From Pyrocephalus nanus (Eukaryota; Chordata; Aves; Passeriformes; Tyrannidae): a stretch of DNA of 64,000 nt. Shown here piece after piece: positions 1-11,900 of the stretch (its first letter is position 1; each line of letters begins with the position of its first letter). The stretch lies in assembly GCA_038380795.1 (NCBI GenBank), contig CM076260.1:5844033-5908032 (forward strand), in the 5' to 3' direction. The position numbers and the translations under genes were made by a program. The notes below the pieces were generated by a model. It was not told where the DNA came from, did no database searches, and saw only the letters and a list, made by a program, of their open reading frames with translations.

Positions 1-1393
1 TCATGTATTAAGAAATTATTGGTCATCTTTACTAGCAATTTTTGAGAACAAATCATAATGTGCTATAAAGCAAAATTCAAATCAGGATCCTATACATTGA
101 AATTTTCCCTGCGCTTTCTTCTCAATGTTTAATGATATACTTCTGATCCAAAAGCCTCTGTAATATTATTCCTTCAGTATAACACTACACAAATGACTAA
201 CCTTCAGAGATATGTGAAGATATTTCTGAACGTTCCTGGGCATTTTAAAGCTGAGGCAAATTACACCAGAAAAACACAACAGCAAAAGGTGCCCAAATAA
301 TATACAACATATCTCTGCTAAACCTTAAACATGGTGTCTACTTTATTTAACTATAACAGTATTTCTGTTATGTGATGCCAACTAATGCAGGGCAACTGTA
401 AAGTCGAAGAGGATAAAGGAAATCATTTTTTCAAATCTCTGCCAGACTCTTTCAAAAAAGAACTAGGAATGTAGCAAAAGTGATCAAAGGCAAAAGAGCC
501 TGCCAGGCTTTATTTACTCTCTACTCTCTGTCTGTTTGGGATTGACATTTTTTATATTTTTATTTCTTTTTTAAAAACAATAGTTTAGACAAATGTGTCT
601 AGACTGATGGTAGAGCAAATGTGACATTAATTATGGATTCTTACACAGTGGCTCAGCGTATGTGGGCAGTTGCCAGTTCCCAGGGAAACAAAAATTGCCA
701 GGCTGCCAAACTGGAAATAGCTGCTCATCTTACCGTGGCCCCTTCTCAGAGTGTGGCTGGTATCAGAGGCTTCAGAAGAGGTTGCTCTGTATGGATGTGG
801 GCAACTGTAGGGCACCTTTTGCATTTCCAGCACAAGGGGTCAATGGAGAGGTGGCTACGAGGGGATTTGTTTTCACAGCTCTGCAGGAGGTGCTTCAGGT
901 CCAACCACATGCCATGTGAAAGCCAATTTGGCTCAAAGAGTTTTGTGCAATTGTGGTGAGGTTGTATCTGCATCCCAGTCTGGCCCATTTAGTGGAACCC
1001 CTGAGTCTGCTCTCACAGAGTTGATTTTCTCAGGCTCGTCCAACAATGGGCACCCAGGAATTAGGCAATATTGTGGATCTTTTATGACAGTGGCAAACAT
1101 CTTCCTTGCTGGGAATATCTCCTGTTTTAGGAAGTCCTGTGTTATTCTGATTCCATTACATTGGTGGCTCCAATGAATGTGCTCTCAGCTAATCAGCTTG
1201 TGCTTTTCACATCTCAGTTGCTTCCAGGTGATGGCTCTGATATTCTAGCAAAAAATTCCCATTACTCATTCTAAAGTGAATTCCTTCTGTTTTGCTCTGC
1301 TGAATATCATACTATTTCTGCTTTTCTCACCCTCAGAACATCAGATGTCCCTACATGATACCCCAGTCCTTCTTTTTGTGTCATCAAGAAATT
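1..1393. other. Gene-free sequence, nothing recognised
   Basis: AT-rich sequence with overlapping small ORFs on both strands around 620-1180. None resembles a known protein or shows exon-like borders. Confidence 0.6.
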
Positions 1394-1945
1394 ATAGAAT
1401 CATAGAATCACAGAAGGATTTAGGTTGGAAGGAAACTTAAAGACCTTTCAGTTCTGACCACCTGCCATGGGCAGGGACAACTTCCACTAGACCAGGTTGC
1501 TCAAATCCCCAACCAGCCCAGCCTTGAACACTTTCAGGGATGGGGCATTCACAACCTCACTGTGTCTCACCACACTCAGAATTTGTTCCTAATATGTAAC
1601 GTAACCTACCCTCCTTCAGCTTAAGTATATTCCCTCTTGTCCTATCAGTCCATGCTTTTGTGAGAAGTCCCTCTCCAGCTCTCTTGTAGGCCCCCTTTAC
1701 ACACTGTAAGGGGCTCTAGGGTCTCCTTGGAACCTTCCCTTCTCCAGGCTGAAGAGCCACAAGTCTCTCAGCCTGCCCTAATAGGAGGCTGCTCCAGCCC
1801 TCTGATCAACTTTTTGGCTTCCGCTGGACACATTCCAGCAGGTCCACATCTTTCTTGTGTTGGGACCCCAGACCTGGATGCAGCACTGCAGGTGGAGTCT
1901 CACAAGAGCAGAGTAGAGCAGCAGATCAACAGCCTTTTGTGCTAA
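1394..1945 (-). mobile_element. CR1 LINE fragment, 5'-truncated
   Basis: It starts with TAGAATCATAGAATCACAGA, the reverse complement of the CR1 3' terminal 8-mer repeat. It continues through the typical CR1 tail sequence (CTGCCATGGGCAGGGACA, CACTAGACCAGGTTGCTC, CCAGCCTTGAACACTTTCAG). It ends near sequence matching the CR1 reverse-transcriptase C-terminus in antisense. Several indels show it is an old, inactive copy. Confidence 0.92.
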
Positions 1946-2385
1946 AGGGACAAATGGCCATATTAAATGTGCTCATTCTTAAAAAATGGTTAATGACAAG
2001 CACAATTCTTGAAAAAAATCTCATCTTGGAACGTTCTTCCAGCCAAACATATAATTTCTTTCATCACAATAATTTTTTCTTTCTATTGAGCTGATTCCTT
2101 ACACATCTTCCAGCTAATTCATATTTGGTCACTGATCAGCTACCAGATATATTCTGATGTGGAGTTTTTGGAGGGTAAGACATTAGCACTGTCTAATAAC
2201 AGGTCAGTGCCACTTAGGGTAGAACATACCCTGACCATACCCTTCTCAGTTTATACATGAAGTTATATTAGTGTTTCAGACCAGGTTGTCAGCTTCAACA
2301 CAAATCTATAGGTAATGTCTTTAGCAAGAAAATTACTTCTTAATATTTGAGCCCATGACTGAACCTAAAACAAGAAATCTAAATT

Positions 2386-2402
2386 AAAAAAAAAAAAAAA
2401 AA
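2386..2402. repeat. Poly(A) run, 17 bases
   Basis: An uninterrupted A run in gene-free sequence. Confidence 0.95.
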
Positions 2403-3155
2403 GGGTAGGCAAATGTCTTTTGACAAAGACTCAGCATTGCAATTTTTAGAATTTGCCAGTGACACAACCCATTATTGGTTTGCTCATATTAAAAACTTCC
2501 TGGCTTTATATTTAATCAAAAATAGCTCTGACTGGCAGAAGTGCTGAAGGCTGTAACCTTCTGGTTATCCACAGAACTAGAATAACAAGGGCAATGGGGC
2601 AACCTCTCCTCACCCTGCCTCTTCAGGCTGTCTCTGTTCTCCCAGAGGGTCTAACTCTTCCCACTCAGTCTAGGGCTGTTTTGCTGAGTCTGACACCAAA
2701 ACTGTGGAGCTGAATTTCTTGTAGGAATGCCAGGGACAAAACCAGAGTCGATGTGTAGCCACAAAGAATCCCTTAAAACTTGACTCAGAAAAATGACTCA
2801 GACTGGCTGAGGAAGCCAATTCATACAGATAACTACTCTCTGCAGCACTCAGGCAAGGGTGAAAGAGGTGGGTGAAGGCTCCTGCCCTGTTATTAAACAA
2901 GCAATTTCCCTGAATTCTCCCTGAACTGAATTCTCCATTGCCTTAAGTGATCTGCTGGTGAAAGTGCAGCCGTCAGCTCCTCTGGTGCCAGAACCACAGG
3001 CGCTGGGCATCGCTAGAGTGTCACGCGTTCCCTCCGCAGGCAACGCGCCTCCCGAAATTTATAACTCCCCACTTTTTTTGAGAGGTGTGAATGTGGAGGC
3101 ACTGAAAGTGGGTTGGGTGGGGATGTACCATACGGTTCTCTTCTATGTGTGTTCA

Positions 3156-3529
3156 GCATGGAGAGGAGAAGGCTCCAGGAGATCTCGCTTGGGTCTTTTA
3201 GTACTTAAAGGGAGACTACAAAAGAGAGGAAGAGTGACTTTTTATACGGACAGGTGGTGATAAGACGAGGCAGAATGGTTTTAAACCAAAAAAGGAAAGA
3301 TTTAGAGTAGATGTTAGGAAGAAGTCCTTTATTCAGAGGGTGGTAAAGCCCTGGCACAGGTTGCCCAGTGAAGCTGTGGATGCCCCGTTCCTAGAAGTGT
3401 TCAAGGCCAGGTTGGATGGGGCTTTGAGTAACCTGGTCTAGTGGAAGGTGTTCCTGCCCATGACAGGGGGTTTGGAACTTCATGATTTTTAAGGTCCTTT
3501 CCAAGCCAAACCATTCTATTATTCCATGA
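3156..3529 (+). mobile_element. CR1 LINE fragment, 5'-truncated
   Basis: Sense-strand CR1 3' region: CATGGAGAGGAGAAGGCTCC at the start, then GTTAGGAAGAAGTCCTTTATTC, GGCACAGGTTGCCCAG, AAGGCCAGGTTGGATGGGGC. It ends in a decayed 8-mer tail (ATTCTATTATTCCATGA). Confidence 0.92.
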
Positions 3530-3604
3530 CCCATCAGGATTTGAGCCAAATCATAATGGCATACATGCAAATAGATTTATCACTTCATTTAATGGCCAAG
3601 AGGG

Positions 3605-3642
3605 AATCAGCACATTAGCACACAATCAGCACATCAGCACAC
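3605..3642. repeat. Two-copy 19-bp tandem repeat
   Basis: The unit AATCAGCACATTAGCACAC is followed directly by AATCAGCACATCAGCACAC, with a single mismatch between copies. Confidence 0.8.
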
Positions 3643-6579
3643 AGATAGTGTGGCTTTGTCCTCCTGAGCTAAAGGAATGATTTGGGGCACGTTTTGTCTC
3701 TTTCCACTGCTGCAAGTGGGCAAGGCAGGTAGAAAAACCTGGAAAACTGAACTTCAAGAGATGTGCCACTGGGAATGCCACCTTCCCTGGATCTGTACCA
3801 CCTCCACTTTAGCCTCCACCTAACAGCTAGTGTCCAAGGAACTTTCTGCCTCCTTAGCTCTACCAATCACTGTTTACGAGCTGATGCTGCTGGTGTTTAC
3901 ATGAAGATACCAGACTGTGAGCAGCAGGGCAGGGTAGTGAGCCCCAACAAAGAGGGAGAGAGGGCAGCTGGTGATGGTTGTGTTTGGATCCATCTCTGCC
4001 AATTCCACCAGAACTGTTTGCTGAAATCCTGGGTCCTCATGCTGCCCCTTTTTCATGTGGTTTGGCTTTCAAGGCAGAATAAGTTTATTCAAATGAACTC
4101 CCTGATATCAGGAGGGTGGAAAACAATATAACTATTAACTCAGACCTTGCCAGTAAAAGTTCTCTTTCTACAAGAAGAAAGCAGTTCTTTGGAGAATTGC
4201 CTCCAGCAAAGATGCACCCTGAAGAGAAACTTTTACAGCTACAAGACACAGATGAAACTGGAAAAACCTTTAAATTGTATATCAAGGAATTTCTAAAGAG
4301 CAATTCAAAATGAGGGTTTATGTTACCCAAACCAGTTTAAGGAGCATAACTGCACCTACCATAAGCACGAACAGCAGCAGGAGCAGAGAGAGGAGAAGAT
4401 GAGGTAGAATACAGGGACAAGGCATTTGTTCCCAGCATGAATATTAGTTCTTCTCTCAAAACCCACAGAGAAAATTTGGATGTACAGCCTTCCTTTGGAG
4501 AATCCATGGTATAAAGGCACTAAGTTCATTAAAAACATTTATTTCATAAACAGCAGGCAAACATGCTCAGTTGGTAGGAACTATCAAGAAGAATAGAAAG
4601 AAGGTAGGAACTACTGGGCAGAGTAAGATCTATCACATGACAGTGAAAGACTCTAAATTATATTTTGAGCTTCCTAAGCCACCAAATATCTCTAACCTTT
4701 TTCTCCTCACTTGGACTGATTATCCACATATCAAATTTTTTAAAAATTTCTAGAGGATTATTCACTTTCCGTTAAATCTCGGACAAAGAAAAATCCTTCT
4801 TTTTCAGTGGAATCCATAAGTGACAACAACACATGGATTACAGAAACAAATTATCTGCTGTGCTGTTCCCACTGTGCACAGTTGTATTAGTTTACTTAAA
4901 CTTGTCCAGCTTCTGACAGTGGTCAAATCCTTAACCTCAGTGCACAATAGGAGAACAGTGACTTTCCATCTACTCCCATTTACAAGATGTTTCCTAAAAC
5001 ACTGCCTAAATTTAAGTAGGTGGTATTTTCCCATGGACATTCATAACTGAAGAAGCTGGAGATACAGTCTAGACATTCTGTATTTTAGTATTTATCTTAT
5101 TAATGTTTCTCTGTGCTTTGCTTTCCTTACCCATAAAAGAACCTTGATAAATCCTGAAGTACTATCAATACAAGATAGTACAGTAAAATTAGCCAGTTCT
5201 GTTTGTTTAGCAAATTCTAAAACAGAAGTGATTATCAGCATTAGTAAACATGCATGCAAATCTAATTGTAATTTTTAAAAATGCCCCCAAAGACTAAAGC
5301 TCTGCAAAACAGTTGACTGGGGCCTGTTCTTTCTTTTTCCTTTGATTTTAAACCATCTTGTCACAGAGTTTTTAAAGTTTCTAGTAATTCTCCTGGTTTT
5401 GTTTGTTCCTAGTTTTTTGTGTTGAATAATGTCTATGTGTTGGGTTGACTTGTTTGGTTTTGTTTTCCCCTTTCCAGTATTTTTTTTGTTGAATTGGTCA
5501 CTTCTCGTGAAAAGTGCTTATCCTTCTCTATTTTTATTGTGTTAAGAAAGGGCTAGAGACTATGGACAATAGGCATTTTTCCTAACTTTTTTTTTTTTTT
5601 TAAATATATAATTGGACTTTTGGAAGAGAAAATCTCTTTAAATAAATACAATGCAACCTGTGAATAATCTTTTTGTATCATGCTAAAACTTGATTTCTTC
5701 ATGTGGGCTAGTCAGAGGCTGTTGCAATAAATTATATGTTCCCAGCATCCAGAGATTTTGAACAGTCACTGCCAAATGCCAGGATTTGCTATTAATAGCA
5801 ATCTTTTGACTACTCCCTGTCCCATAAATGACTGCTTCTGATACAGAATGGCTCATACTTGGCATGAGCAACATATGTGCAAGACTGCACACTCATGAAA
5901 TACACATGCTCCCTATGAAAACATGGGCAGAGATACAACAGAGCAGAGAAAGGGGAGATGGGAATATTTTATATGTTGTGAGAGGGAAGAGAAAATCCAA
6001 AACACAAACAAAATCAACCTCCTGAATGGAGAGTCCCAGGTGAGGAAGGTGTGTAAGCCTGTGTGTGGGATCTCACGAGTATCGATGGGATATTGACGGC
6101 CCAAGCTCAACTTCCACTGAGACCCTTGGAGATCCCTCCATTACCTTCTGTGGATCCCTACTCCTTCTCCTTCTCCCCCAGCCTTGCAACAGGATTGCAG
6201 GACCCGGTGCTCAGCTGTCCCGTGAGTTCCCACTCCAACACCTTCCAGAAATCTGCCACTAGTTGCTTATAATGGATAAATATTTCACTTTAACATAAGC
6301 ACATTGACTGCATCTATGTGGAGCAATGCTTCGCTGGATGTCCATGTCCACACTGCTAAATAGTCCCTCAAAAGTGGGAAGCTGCATCTGAACTGCTACT
6401 GTGAACAGTGTGAGCTCTCTTCTAGCTCCCAGCTCACAACTGGGCCCTGCTGGGATCAGGCCAGAAGCCTACTGGGGAAAATTCAGGCCATTTAGCAGCA
6501 GAGACAACTGAGGGGCTGCACCTGAAATACTCCTTGGCACTGTTTAATCTGTCAGCATAGGGGAAGACACTGTGTCTCT

Positions 6580-6582
<3 letters not shown>

Positions 6583-6617
<35 letters not shown>
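6583..6617. repeat. Poly(A) run, 35 bases
   Basis: The longest homopolymer in the window, uninterrupted for 35 bases and followed by an A-rich stretch with CAA/CAG units. The length given is that of this assembly and may be imprecise. Confidence 0.95.
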
Positions 6618-6619
<2 letters not shown>

Positions 6620-7961
6620 AGCAACCAAACAAACAATAACAGCAGCAGCAACATAAGGACATGGATCAACCAAAACTATCAAAACCACTGTTGGCCTCCC
6701 AAGACACTGTGGTCTCCATTCACATTTTTATTTCATAGCCTTCCTAACAAGATGTCTTGAGTCAACAAGGTGTTTTACTTACTTATTTGTCCTCTATCCC
6801 ACGGTTGAGTGACCAGTCTTTTATTGATTTTCTTCCTTTCTTGAGGGTTTTTGGTCCATCTCCCCACCTCCTCTTTGTATCAGATGACCCCATCATATAA
6901 ACATTTCCCAAATACTCCCAGCATGTGCATCTCAAGTTGTCTCTTCTTCAGAACAGAGTTTAGGGCTCATTTTTAATGCATATTCAGTGAGTGGGGGGAA
7001 GGAGAGAAATGGAAAAATGTAAAGAGTGAATTTATTTCTTCTTTTGCAGGAGAACAAGTCCATATTAATTCCAGTTGTTCTGATGAAAGAAAAATTTGTC
7101 TTGGTGCTGCCCAGCAGGGATCTTGTAGGCTACAGAATATTCCCCTCCTTGATTGTAAACCAGCACAACCTTACAGCACAGAGAGCTCTTTCTTCACAGC
7201 TGTCATCTGGCTCAGCCCTGATTTGCAGACATGTCAATAAGAGCTTTTCTCCTGGCTCCAGTGGGGGAGATGTCTACAGCTCTTCCCTGGTTTGCTTCCT
7301 ACTCATCTCGTTCTGCTGGCAGCTATTTCTACACTGGAGGGACAAATGTGTTCTTAGTTATACATCTCCTGATCTGCCTGTGGCACTGCAGCAAGAGGCA
7401 CCTTTCTGGGGCTGGAGCACAATTTGTCCCTTTCAGAGGGGTGCTTGAGTCAATGGAGCAACAGGTAAACTTGGGGGTTGGTTATAGGAGCTGCTGGCTG
7501 TTCAATCCAGGGAAGTGTGCAAGCCCAGAACTTCAGTTCAGGCCACCCATAGTCCCACTGATGTGCACATGAGATTTTTCTCACTTGACTTCACACACAT
7601 CATAAAGCTAAACACGTAGTCTTGAGATGGTGCTCTAGAAAAGAACAGTGCTCCTCCCATCCTAAGGGATGTGCCTACTACCAGCAAGGCAAACAGCTTT
7701 ATGGAGGTGCTCATCTCTTGTCACTGAGGGCAGAGACACTTTGGTCTGAGGTAGTCAATAGCTTGTCCTCCTTAGATGAGGACAACCCCACCTGAAAGGT
7801 TTGGTTTGAGCCCTCATCTTAACAGGGTCACACCGAGGAGCACTGGGCTCTGCAGTGGCAACATGCAGCCCTTGCTGACACAGAAATTCCTGAAGACAGA
7901 CAAAACTCTCATTTCCCTCCCACGCTACATTGCCTTTAACTAAGTTATTCCTCATGATTTG

Positions 7962-8155
7962 TAGAATCATAGAATCATTTAGGTTGAAAAAACCCCTTTA
8001 AGATCATCAAATCCCATCATGAACGCAGTACTGCCAACTCCACCACTAAACCGTGTCCCTCAGTGCCACATCTATGTGTCTTTTAAATCCCTCCAGGGGT
8101 GGTGACTCCACCACTTCCCCAGTCAGCCTGTTCCAATGCTTGATGACAAAGAAAC
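7962..8155 (-). mobile_element. CR1 LINE 3'-end fragment
   Basis: It begins TAGAATCATAGAATCATTTAG and continues with the conserved CR1 antisense tail (AGATCATCAAATCCCATCAT, CTCCACCACTTCCCCAGTCA, CCTGTTCCAATGCTTGA). It is truncated after about 190 bases. Confidence 0.9.
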
Positions 8156-10175
8156 ATAAATAAATAAGCAGACCTGCTATTGGCAGGTGCCAGACTTCTA
8201 AGAGGGTTTAACATCTTTGTGATTGAAGCTTTTTGCAGAGTGGGATACCGGTGTCCTGGTGGGGAACACCCAGTGCTTCTGGGTGAATTCACTGGAAAAT
8301 CTGCCCCAGCCTGTATACAGTGAGTGGGAAGAAATCCAGCTCCTGGCTCTTTAGAAAACCGGGGCTCTTGCATTTCAAACAGTTTCTTGTTTATCTCCTC
8401 CACAACTGTCACTTCTTGCAGTCCCACAAGGAGTCAGAAGCTATTTCCTGCTAGAAAATAGTGAAGAAATAGAGAGACTTGCAAAGAAGGCACCAGCAGG
8501 CCTTGTTTCCAGAGCTCAGCTCTGCTGGTACTGAAGACAGCAAGAATTTGTAGCTCTCTGGGACTCAACACTTATTCACAAAGGTGATAGAATGACCTGT
8601 TCCTCTCAATCACTGCATGTGTGTAACCTACACAGCTGTGAGGTTTTTGCTACGAGCTGCAGTCACTCCTGGTTTGTACCATTCCAGGCTCTGTCCGCCT
8701 GGGAGAAGCCACAGAGCTTCTCACAGTGCTCCTGATGGCAAACACCAGGAAGGGGTTGACCACTGGTACGACCACCAAGCCACGGCTCAGCTGGAGAGGC
8801 AGCTGCAGAAACTCAGCTTCACCCCAGGTGGGGTGGGACACACGAGGTCAGAAGTCCGGTCTGAACCAGGACCTTGGTTTCTCCCTGCCTAGAGAGCATG
8901 TGGGCATGCACCACATTTTTAAAACAAGGAGAAAATGCTTTGAAATGGGCCATCTCGACCACTGCCTTCGGTGCCCACAACTATGTTTGCACAAATATAT
9001 GAGGGGTATCAAGAATTTTATAATGATACTCCCTCACCCATGGTTCCAGTTAAAACCGCTGTAATAAACAAAACATACAGAGCACATCACTGGCACCAGA
9101 GGCTATAATTTTCTCTGAGCAGAAATATTACCAAAAAAGAAAAAGAAAAAAGGCAGGATTTCATCCAATTGAGGAAGAAATCTATGCAGACCTTTCCTTT
9201 CATTAAGCTTCTCAACTATTATTAAAGGCAAGTCAGTAGCCAAAAATTCTTTGATGATGACATTGAATCATTTGATGACAGAGTGTTTTGGGAAAGGCTA
9301 CAGATGCAGATCACTGGTAAAAACCTTGAATCCCAGGAAGAGTAATCTTTCAAATATCCCAATACTTTCTCTTTTGTGGGGAAACACTTTTAACCCTCTT
9401 TTTCAAGTGAGGTTTGGATTTTCTCTTAAGTCCTTTGGTTTTGCAACTATTAGGAAAATAATATGTGATGTCTTTTCATCAGAAGCTGCAGATCTTGACT
9501 GATGGCAAAGAGAAAGCAAGTACCAGGGCAAGAAATCTTGGTAACTTGGGATATGAAACATGCAGCGCTCAAGCATGCTGGGAGCAAAGGTGCTTACTTT
9601 CTTATTTTGCCGCTTAAGACATTTCATAAAACCACAAGGAAAGCATGGGCTACATGGTGAACAATTCATCTCCACATAGCTCCTCATTATTCCAAATTCT
9701 GTTGTCTACATATCTTTATGTTCCAGATACCCCTAATGATTTATTTTTTACTAATTTTTGCCTAGCTGTGGACATTTTAAAGAAACCGCTTTTGAAGATG
9801 TTGATCAGTGTTGTTCAGAGGGTGGAGTTATCTGAAGGGCCTTCTACTCTTGTGTCACCCCTGTCTAGTGACATTGGCCTTCTCCACTATCTTGTTCTTT
9901 TGTTCATCAATGTCTCTTTCTTTAAATTGAGTGGAAATGCTCCCATTCAGTAAACAAAGCACGTCTTCAAGCACACTCTATCCCAGATCAACAGACCGTA
10001 CAATCCCCTTGACTTCAGCCCTGGATTGAAGGATAAGTATGTGCCCATTCATGTTTTCAAGCAGGAGTCAAAGAAACAAAAGATACAACCCAAGCTTCAT
10101 CTGGCCAGCTTTGGGCACCTGCAAAGAGAATCTGGAGGCCACCTAAGTCCAAGGCAGTGATCATATACCACAGGA
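8156..10175. other. Gene-free sequence, nothing recognised
   Basis: It lies between two CR1 fragments. The ORFs here are short and show no family signature. There is a purine-rich stretch near 9130-9155. Confidence 0.6.
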
Positions 10176-10640
10176 GTGTAGAATAAGTGTGTAGGTTGGA
10201 AAAGACTGTTCAGGTCATCAAATCCAACCACTAACCCAGAACTGCCAAGTCCACCTCTAAAATATGTCCTTCAGCACCACATTTACACACCTTCTAAATA
10301 CCTTCAGGAATGGTGACTCCAACACTGTCCTAGGCAGACTGTTTCAATGCTTCACAACCCTTTCTGTGAAGAAATTTTTTCCTAATATTCAACCTAAACA
10401 TCCCCTGAAGTAACTTTCCATTTTCCTTTATCATCTCACTTGTTATTTTGGTGATGAGATCAACCCCCACCTGTCCACAATTTCCTTTCATGTAGCTGTA
10501 GAGAACAAGGTCTCCCCTGAGCCTTCTTTTCTCCAGACTGAGCCCCCTCAGCTCCCTCAGCTGCTCCTCATCAGATTTGTGCTTCAGACCCTTCCCCAGC
10601 TCCATTGCCCTTCTCTGGACATGCTCCAGCACCTCAGTGT
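10176..10640 (-). mobile_element. CR1 LINE fragment with ORF2 C-terminal remnant
   Basis: Antisense CR1 from a decayed 3' end (GTAGAATAAGTGTGTAGG) through the ORF2 end. On the minus strand, a roughly 100-residue open stretch reads LEHVQRRAMELGKGLKHKSD and LRELRGLSLEKRRLRGDLVL, the C-terminus typical of CR1 reverse transcriptase. It is 5'-truncated and inactive. Confidence 0.93.
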
Positions 10641-11075
10641 CTCAGAGCCCCATCCAACCCGGCCTTGAACACTTCCAAGTATAAGGAAGCTACAGCTTCT
10701 CTGAGCAACCTTTTCCAGGGCCTCACCACCCTCACAGTAAAGAATTTTTTTCTAATATCTTATCTAGACCAAACCTACTCTCAGTTTGAAGCTACTCCTC
10801 CTTGTCCTGTCACTTCAGGCCCTTGTAAATAATCTTGGCCCATCCCAAAGCCTTCTCTTCTCTAGGCTGAACAATCCCAGTTCTCTCAGCCTTTCCTCAT
10901 AGCAGAGGTTCTCCATCCCTCTGATCAACTTGGTGGCCTCCTCTGGACTTGCCCCAACAGGCAAATGTCCCTCTTGTTCTGGGGACCCCAGAGCTGGATG
11001 CAGTGCTCCAGGTGGGGTCTCACCAGAGCAGAGTAAAGGGGCAGAATCACCTTCCTCCACCTGCTGGCCACACTT
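10641..11075 (-). mobile_element. Second CR1 fragment abutting the first
   Basis: It starts abruptly with a CR1 internal tail (CCATCCAACCCGGCCTTGAA) lacking the 8-mer 3' end. It runs back through ORF2 sequence that on the minus strand reads [20 protein letters not shown] and, further upstream in a different frame, [20 protein letters not shown]. Frame changes show it is a degraded copy. It has the same orientation as the preceding fragment. Confidence 0.92.
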
Positions 11076-11429
11076 CTTTTTGACCAATTTTGACAGCAAT
11101 TAAGTAAAACAAGAAGGGTGAAGATGAGGTGGAAATGACTGTCAGCCAAACATAGTCCATTTTGGTGCACTGGAAGGAACAATTCCTTTTGAGCTGCTAT
11201 CTTACTTAAAAATGTAATTTAATTTCCAAATACTGAATTTCGATGAGATATTTAACTTTGGTATCCTGGTTAGTAAATGAAGATTAAGTGTTTTGGTGGG
11301 GTTTTGAGAGCATATCCAGACCCAAACTTTCATACGGAAAATTTTGACAGGATTAAATTTTTTAATCAGAATTTCCTTTTGGCTGAAAAAATGTTTTTCA
11401 TCTGGGATACACAATGCTCAGAAGATCCC

Positions 11430-11900
11430 TTAACTGAGGAGCCACATACACGGCTCACACGACACCAAGGCCTTTTCTGCTCCTCACCCCAGCAGCGAGG
11501 AGGTTGGGGGGGGCACAAGGAGCTGGGAGGGGACACATCTGAGACGGATGACCCCTAACTCACCCAAGGGATTTTTCAGATCATAGGGCATCATGCTCAG
11601 CATATTGAACTGGGGGAATAAGAAGGAAGAGGGGAAGTTTGGAATGATGACACTGGTCTTCCCCAGTCGCTGTTTACCTTGATCCCTGCTTTCTTGGGAT
11701 GGCTGAACACTTACCTATCCATGGTAAGTGGTGAATGAATTCCTTGTTTTACCTTGCTTCCTTGTGTGGCCTTTGCTTTACCTATTAAACTGTATTTATC
11801 TCAACCCATGTGTTTCCTCATTCTTACACTTCCAATTCTCTCTCCCATCCCACTGGAAGCAGCTGAGCTCCGTTGCTGGCTGGGCTTAAAGCATGAAGAG
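11430..11900 (+). mobile_element. LTR-like segment of an avian endogenous retrovirus (probable solo LTR)
   Basis: This GC-richer block resembles, from memory, an LTR abundant in songbird sequence. Landmarks are CCTTTTCTGCTCCTCACCCC, GGGCATCATGCTCAGCATAT, GATGGCTGAACACTTACC, GTGGTGAATGAATTCCTTG and TTTACCTATTAAACTGTATT (ATTAAA polyadenylation-type signal), ending near GCTGGCTGGGCTTAAA. No gag/pol/env is recognised on either side, so it is most likely a decayed solo LTR. The exact ends and family are not determined, and no target-site duplication was identified. Confidence 0.65.

Larger units (their letters stand above)
3530..7961. other. Gene-free sequence with simple repeats only
   Basis: It contains the 19-bp tandem repeat, a T run near 5587-5601 and the 35-base A run. 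A 77-codon open stretch at 4083-4316 is discussed as an observation. I see nothing else. Confidence 0.6.

Noticed and set aside
6434..6760. ORFs with long poly-Phe or poly-Lys stretches
   Set aside because: These are translations of the 35-base A homopolymer.
7026..7448. 140-codon plus-strand ORF
   Set aside because: No domain or family resemblance. Overlapping frames are equally open, so I treat it as chance.
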